Below, one piece after another: positions 60,424 to 64,000 of a stretch of DNA of 64,000 nt (position 1 is the first letter of the stretch; every line of letters begins with the position of its first letter). Position numbers and translations under genes: made by a program. The notes below the pieces were generated by a model. The model saw nothing but the letters and a program-made list of their open reading frames with translations. It had not been told where the DNA came from and did no database searches. This DNA comes from Treponema primitia ZAS-2 (GTDB taxonomy: Bacteria; Spirochaetota; Spirochaetia; Treponematales; Breznakiellaceae): assembly GCF_000214375.1 (NCBI RefSeq), contig NC_015578.1, positions 372,001 to 436,000 of the forward strand, given 5' to 3'.

Positions 60424-61467
60424 ATGAATATAGCATTTATATTACCCTCTTTAGCAAATAAAGCTCCAATTAAATTAATAGCAAGTATTTCAAATTATTT
60501 AACATTAACAGGTAATTTGTGTTCTGTCTTTTATTTTGATAATATAGTTGAGTTACAATTTAATTGTAAAATAAATAGAATAAGTATGAAAGAAAAAATC
60601 GAATTTGATAAATATGATATTATTCATAGCAATATGTATCGCCCTGATAAATACCTATATCATTGGCGAAAGGAAATTAGTAATTCAAAGGTAGTCTCGA
60701 CGTTGCATTGTGATATTTTTCATGATTTGTATTATACATATAAAAATATATTATTTGCAAAATTCTTTGAAAATATATGGATATATAGATTGAAATATTT
60801 CGATAAGGTAATTTGTATTTCCCAATATGTAGAAAATATTTATAAAAATAAAATGAAAAATACAACAGTTATATATAATGGTGTTGAAATAAACAAAACC
60901 AGTAATTTTGATTTAGGAATACTAAATAAAATTAATAAATGTCGGGAAGATGGCTATAAATTAATTTTATGCTATGCATATATAACAAAAAGAAAGGGAT
61001 TAGTTCTACCAATACAAGCAATAAAAGATAAAAAAGACTATGTATTATTTATTATTGGCGATGGACCTGAGAAAAAGAAGTTAATACGTCTTGTAAAATT
61101 ATATCAATTAACTGGCAGAGTGTTTTTTTTTAGTCAGCAATTTGATCCTTATCTTTATTTGAAATATTTTGATTTATTTATAATGCCATCAATAAATGAA
61201 GGTTTTGGTCTTGCGCTTGTAGAAGCAATCTTAATGGGAAAACCATGTATATGTTCAGATATTGAAATATTTAAGGAGCTATTTTCTTCGTTACATGTTA
61301 CCTTTTTCAACTTAGAAAATATCAATTCTTTGAAATCTGCTATTGACTATGCATATAAATATGGATTAGAAAAAGCTGAAGTGGCTAAAGAATATGCAAG
61401 TAAATATTATATGGCCAATAGTATGTGTAAAAAATATTATGAATATTATAATTATTTATTATCATAA
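60424..61467 (+). CDS. Glycosyltransferase family 4 (GT-B fold)
   Basis: A 347-residue retaining glycosyltransferase. N-terminal IAFILPSLANKAPIKLIASI, the linker VICISQYVENIYKNKMKNTT and VIYNGVEINKTS. The C-terminal donor-site motif is SINEGFGLALVEAILMGKP with the E-x7-E pair, preceded by LFIIGDGPEKKKL. Very AT-rich with many Lys, Ile and Asn codons, like its neighbours. Adds a sugar to the surface polysaccharide; donor unknown. Confidence 0.9.
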   Translation: MNIAFILPSLANKAPIKLIASISNYLTLTGNLCSVFYFDNIVELQFNCKINRISMKEKIEFDKYDIIHSNMYRPDKYLYHWRKEISNSKVVSTLHCDIFHDLYYTYKNILFAKFFENIWIYRLKYFDKVICISQYVENIYKNKMKNTTVIYNGVEINKTSNFDLGILNKINKCREDGYKLILCYAYITKRKGLVLPIQAIKDKKDYVLFIIGDGPEKKKLIRLVKLYQLTGRVFFFSQQFDPYLYLKYFDLFIMPSINEGFGLALVEAILMGKPCICSDIEIFKELFSSLHVTFFNLENINSLKSAIDYAYKYGLEKAEVAKEYASKYYMANSMCKKYYEYYNYLLS

Positions 61468-61511
61468 AGTTTAAATTACAAATTAACATTATAGAATAAT
61501 AGGAAAAGTCA

Positions 61512-62348
61512 ATGCACTCTGAAAAGATGATTTCAGCCTCAATAGTTCTTTATAATACAGATCCTTTACAATTGCAAAAAGCAATAGCTTCATATAATCC
61601 ATCTGAAGAAAAAATATTATATTTAATTGATAATTCACCAGAACAGACAAATATTAAGCATATATTGAATGATAATGGCAATATTCGATATTACTATACA
61701 GGTAAAAACAAAGGGTATGGGGCAGGACATAATATCGCAATAAGAATGGCATTAAATGAAAATGCACAATATCATGTAGTGTTAAATCCTGACTTGGAAT
61801 TTGAACCGCATATAATAGATGAGATTGTTGAGTTTATGGAAATGGACGTTAGTATTGCACAAGTGATGCCTAAAGTTGTTAACTATAAAAAAGAGATTCA
61901 GTATTTATGCAAGTTAATTCCAACTCCTATTGACCTAATATATAAAAGATTTTTTCCAGGATCTCTTTTTAAAAAACGTTCATTCATATATCAATTAAAA
62001 TTTACCAGTTATAATAAACAAATGAATATCCCTTGTTTATCTGGTTGCTTCATGTTTTTCAGGGTATCTGCCCTGGAAACGGCAGGAATATTTGACGAGC
62101 GGTTTTTTATGTATGCTGAAGATATAGATATTACGCGTAGAATGCATAAGCTGTATAAAACAATATATTATCCTAAAGTGTCCATTATTCATGCTCATGC
62201 AGCGGAATCTTATCATAGTAAGAAAATGATGGTGATGCATATTATTAGTATTATTAAATATTTTAATAAGTGGGGTTGGATATTTGATAATGAACGAACC
62301 ATAATTAATAAAAATATATTAAAAGAATTGGATTATGAGCGGTTATAA
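61512..62348 (+). CDS. Glycosyltransferase family 2, rhamnosyltransferase-like
   Basis: A 278-residue enzyme of the WbbL-like GT2 group: ISASIVLYNTDPLQLQKAI at the N-terminus, GKNKGYGAGHNIAIRMAL, VVLNPDLEFEP (donor/metal site), and CLSGCFMFFRVSALETAGIF with FDERFFMYAEDIDITRR. Donor likely dTDP-rhamnose or similar, by family only. The last of three transferases in the cluster; degenerate sequence follows. Confidence 0.88.
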   Translation: MHSEKMISASIVLYNTDPLQLQKAIASYNPSEEKILYLIDNSPEQTNIKHILNDNGNIRYYYTGKNKGYGAGHNIAIRMALNENAQYHVVLNPDLEFEPHIIDEIVEFMEMDVSIAQVMPKVVNYKKEIQYLCKLIPTPIDLIYKRFFPGSLFKKRSFIYQLKFTSYNKQMNIPCLSGCFMFFRVSALETAGIFDERFFMYAEDIDITRRMHKLYKTIYYPKVSIIHAHAAESYHSKKMMVMHIISIIKYFNKWGWIFDNERTIINKNILKELDYERL

Positions 62349-62744
62349 TATGTCCATTACAATCAAATTGCTAGTGACAGATTTCTAATGGTAGGAAAAA
62401 GAAAATATTTTACATCAATGGCATAAGTTGAAAACATCGCATCTTTTATCCAATATAATATTGATAATACATTCGGGGAATATTTTTCATTGGCTTTATT
62501 CGCTATGTTACGTAGGTGGGTTATGTTTTAAATTATTGTCAAAATTATTACATAAGAAATTACCTATTAGCTCAATTAGGGTAAAAAATATTGAGCAAAC
62601 GCTATGTTTGAATTTTTAAAAATAACAAAAACTATTTTTAAGGTCCTGGTAAAACTCGTTGAAAGGCTTAAAAATACTACAAAAAATGAATTTACTAATA
62701 ACATTGATGTGATTGTATTTTATACGGAATAAATAAACATAATA
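62349..62744 (+). other. Degenerate AT-rich stretch, possible epimerase-gene remnant
   Basis: No intact gene. One frame (about 62428-62619) reads SLCYVGGLCFKLLSKLLHKK then LPISSIRVKNIEQTLC, which resembles the C-terminal region of NAD-dependent sugar epimerases. It lacks the Rossmann part and has no normal start. Other frames are short and interrupted. Confidence 0.4.
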
Positions 62745-64000
62745 ATGAATCTAAATATTTTTACTGAAATACCTAAAAAAATTCGACGGTTACTTACACG
62801 AAAACAAAAAGTTGAGTTTGTTTTCGTGTTTTTCCTCACAATACTATTTTCAATAATTGAAACAATTGCAGTTTCTATTATTATGCCATTTATTTCTGTG
62901 ATTTCAAATCCAGTCATTCTTAATGACGGTTTGTATAAGAAATTGTTTGATGCATTTCGTTTTACGAGTAATAATGGCTTTATTATATTTTTTGGAATTT
63001 TTATTATTTTATTGTACATTTTTCGTTCAGCCTATAATATATTTTATATATATTTATTAAATAGGTTTTCATTTGGAATGTTTCGGTATCTTATTTTCAA
63101 TCTCTTTAAAACATATATAACTTTACCATATAAGGTGTACGTGCAGCGGAATTCAACCCAATTTACGGAAGTAATAACAGGAGAAGCCTTTCAAGTAAGT
63201 TTACTATTACAGAATTTAATACAAATGTTTTCAGAGACATTTACTGTATTATTGCTTTACATATTAATATTTTTAATGGAATGGCGCATTACATTGATAT
63301 TAACTATAATATTTGGTTTATCAGTCTTTGGAATAATGACGATAGTAGCAAAGGTGAGTAAACAACAAGGTATAAAACGCACTGAATCGTATCAGGTATT
63401 ATATCAAATGCTAAGTGAAACTTTTGGGAATTTTAAATTTATTAAGCTTAAAGGAAATGATGGTGGGATATTAAATAATGTAGATCAAACAGCGCAAAAG
63501 ATAGCTCGTACTCAAATAATAAGCAATTCATTTGGTATTATGCCACGAATAATTTTAGAGTGTTTTGGAGTTTCATGTATTGTTAGTTTAGTTATTATTA
63601 TTGTTTGGCAATATCATAATTTTGACAAAGTTATTTCATTGATTATGATGTATGCTCTAGCATTTTATAGAATTTTACCTGCAATATCAAGAATGTTAAC
63701 AAATTTTAATAGTATTATTTATCTTGAGCATCCACTTGATGTTGTTTATAATGATATTTATCAAGAGACAGAGAAGGATGGAAATGATTCAATAATTTTC
63801 AAAGAAACAATAAAACTTAGCGGTATTTCATTTTTTTATCTTCCGGATAAGGAAATTTTAAACAATATTTCTCTTGAAATAAAAAGAGGTGAGAAAATCG
63901 CTATTACAGGTGAAAGCGGAAGTGGTAAATCAACTCTTGCTGATATTATAATTGGAATTAATAAACCCTTGACAGGGACACTTTATATAGACGATATTCC
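62745..64000 (+). CDS. ABC exporter with fused permease and ATPase, PglK-like (3' end outside window)
   Basis: Open from ATG 62745 through the last base: 418 codons seen. The N-terminal half has about six membrane segments (e.g. FVFVFFLTILFSIIETIAVS; IIFFGIFIILLYIFRSAYNI) typical of type IV ABC exporters. The ATPase domain begins near residue 350 with SGISFFYLPDKEILNNISLE, then Walker A ITGESGSGKSTLADII; it is cut off before the signature motif. Among glycosyltransferases and a polymerase, the likely job is flipping a lipid-linked oligosaccharide (PglK/WlaB type). No obvious ribosome site. Confidence 0.88.
   Translation, partial: MNLNIFTEIPKKIRRLLTRKQKVEFVFVFFLTILFSIIETIAVSIIMPFISVISNPVILNDGLYKKLFDAFRFTSNNGFIIFFGIFIILLYIFRSAYNIFYIYLLNRFSFGMFRYLIFNLFKTYITLPYKVYVQRNSTQFTEVITGEAFQVSLLLQNLIQMFSETFTVLLLYILIFLMEWRITLILTIIFGLSVFGIMTIVAKVSKQQGIKRTESYQVLYQMLSETFGNFKFIKLKGNDGGILNNVDQTAQKIARTQIISNSFGIMPRIILECFGVSCIVSLVIIIVWQYHNFDKVISLIMMYALAFYRILPAISRMLTNFNSIIYLEHPLDVVYNDIYQETEKDGNDSIIFKETIKLSGISFFYLPDKEILNNISLEIKRGEKIAITGESGSGKSTLADIIIGINKPLTGTLYIDDI

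Overview
This window looks like a chromosomal segment of a spirochaete, most likely a Treponema-type gut anaerobe. The grounds are inference from the gene set, not a search. It carries DUF3943 and Treponema-style outer-membrane beta-barrel proteins, a PilZ protein paired with a TPR protein, bacteriohemerythrin, a glycyl-radical enzyme with its activase, ferredoxin-type proteins and a complete-looking housekeeping backbone. Most of it is moderately GC-rich. The last ~6.3 kb (about 57.7-64.0 kb) is strongly AT-rich and looks acquired. I see no rRNA, intact tRNA, CRISPR array, phage or intact insertion sequence.

Layout. 0-4 kb: 3' part of serA, flavodoxin, and an unusual MFS transporter fused to a helical-repeat domain. 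4.1-16.4 kb: a tightly packed + strand run of a DUF1638 protein, the AddB/AddA recombination nuclease-helicase, Tex, RsmG and a DUF3943 outer-membrane protein. 16.4-20.3 kb: a TetR-controlled operon (TetR, metallo-hydrolase, YhgE/Pip-ABC-2 membrane protein, MATE exporter) with a clear palindromic operator over its promoter. 20.4-35.1 kb: de novo purine synthesis (purE-purC-purF, then purM-purN, purH and, apart, purD), interrupted by a divergent autoinducer-2-type pair lsrK/lsrF with a cupin gene. An aldo-keto reductase, bioB and an outer-membrane barrel gene also lie here. A 51-residue membrane microprotein is translationally wedged between purM and purN. 35.2-44.3 kb: argA, bacteriohemerythrin, lon, an M48 protease, TPR and PilZ genes, and a polyferredoxin. 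44.5-49.1 kb: an acetyltransferase, a HigA-like HTH protein with a histone-H1-like tail, and a complete ECF transporter (S, fused A-A', T). 49.4-54.3 kb: yjjI-yjjW with pseudouridine catabolism genes psuK-psuG and a DsbA-like protein. 54.5-58.1 kb: cysK, a poly-C tract, an unknown gene and a cluster of decayed genes (AAA/PD-(D/E)XK, Fic, VapB). 58.1-64.0 kb: a surface-polysaccharide cluster (three glycosyltransferases, a Wzy-like polymerase, an ABC flippase running off the end).

The most unusual signal is non-coding. Two intergenic elements (37396-37524 and 49252-49370) share a conserved ~63-67-nt core, yet each is enclosed by a different 28-31-bp, almost perfectly complementary stem. An inner hairpin also changes sequence while keeping pairing. 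Both sit ~80-90 bp upstream of a + strand gene (lon, yjjI) that appears to be transcribed without a leader. A second REP-like repeat family (35084-35171 and 45824-45946) and a 35-bp tandem repeat (37204-37371) add to the intergenic repeat content. Several genes (MFS-HEAT, tex, purE, purM, lon, yjjI) have a -10-like box about 7-9 bp before the ATG and no Shine-Dalgarno sequence, suggesting leaderless mRNAs.
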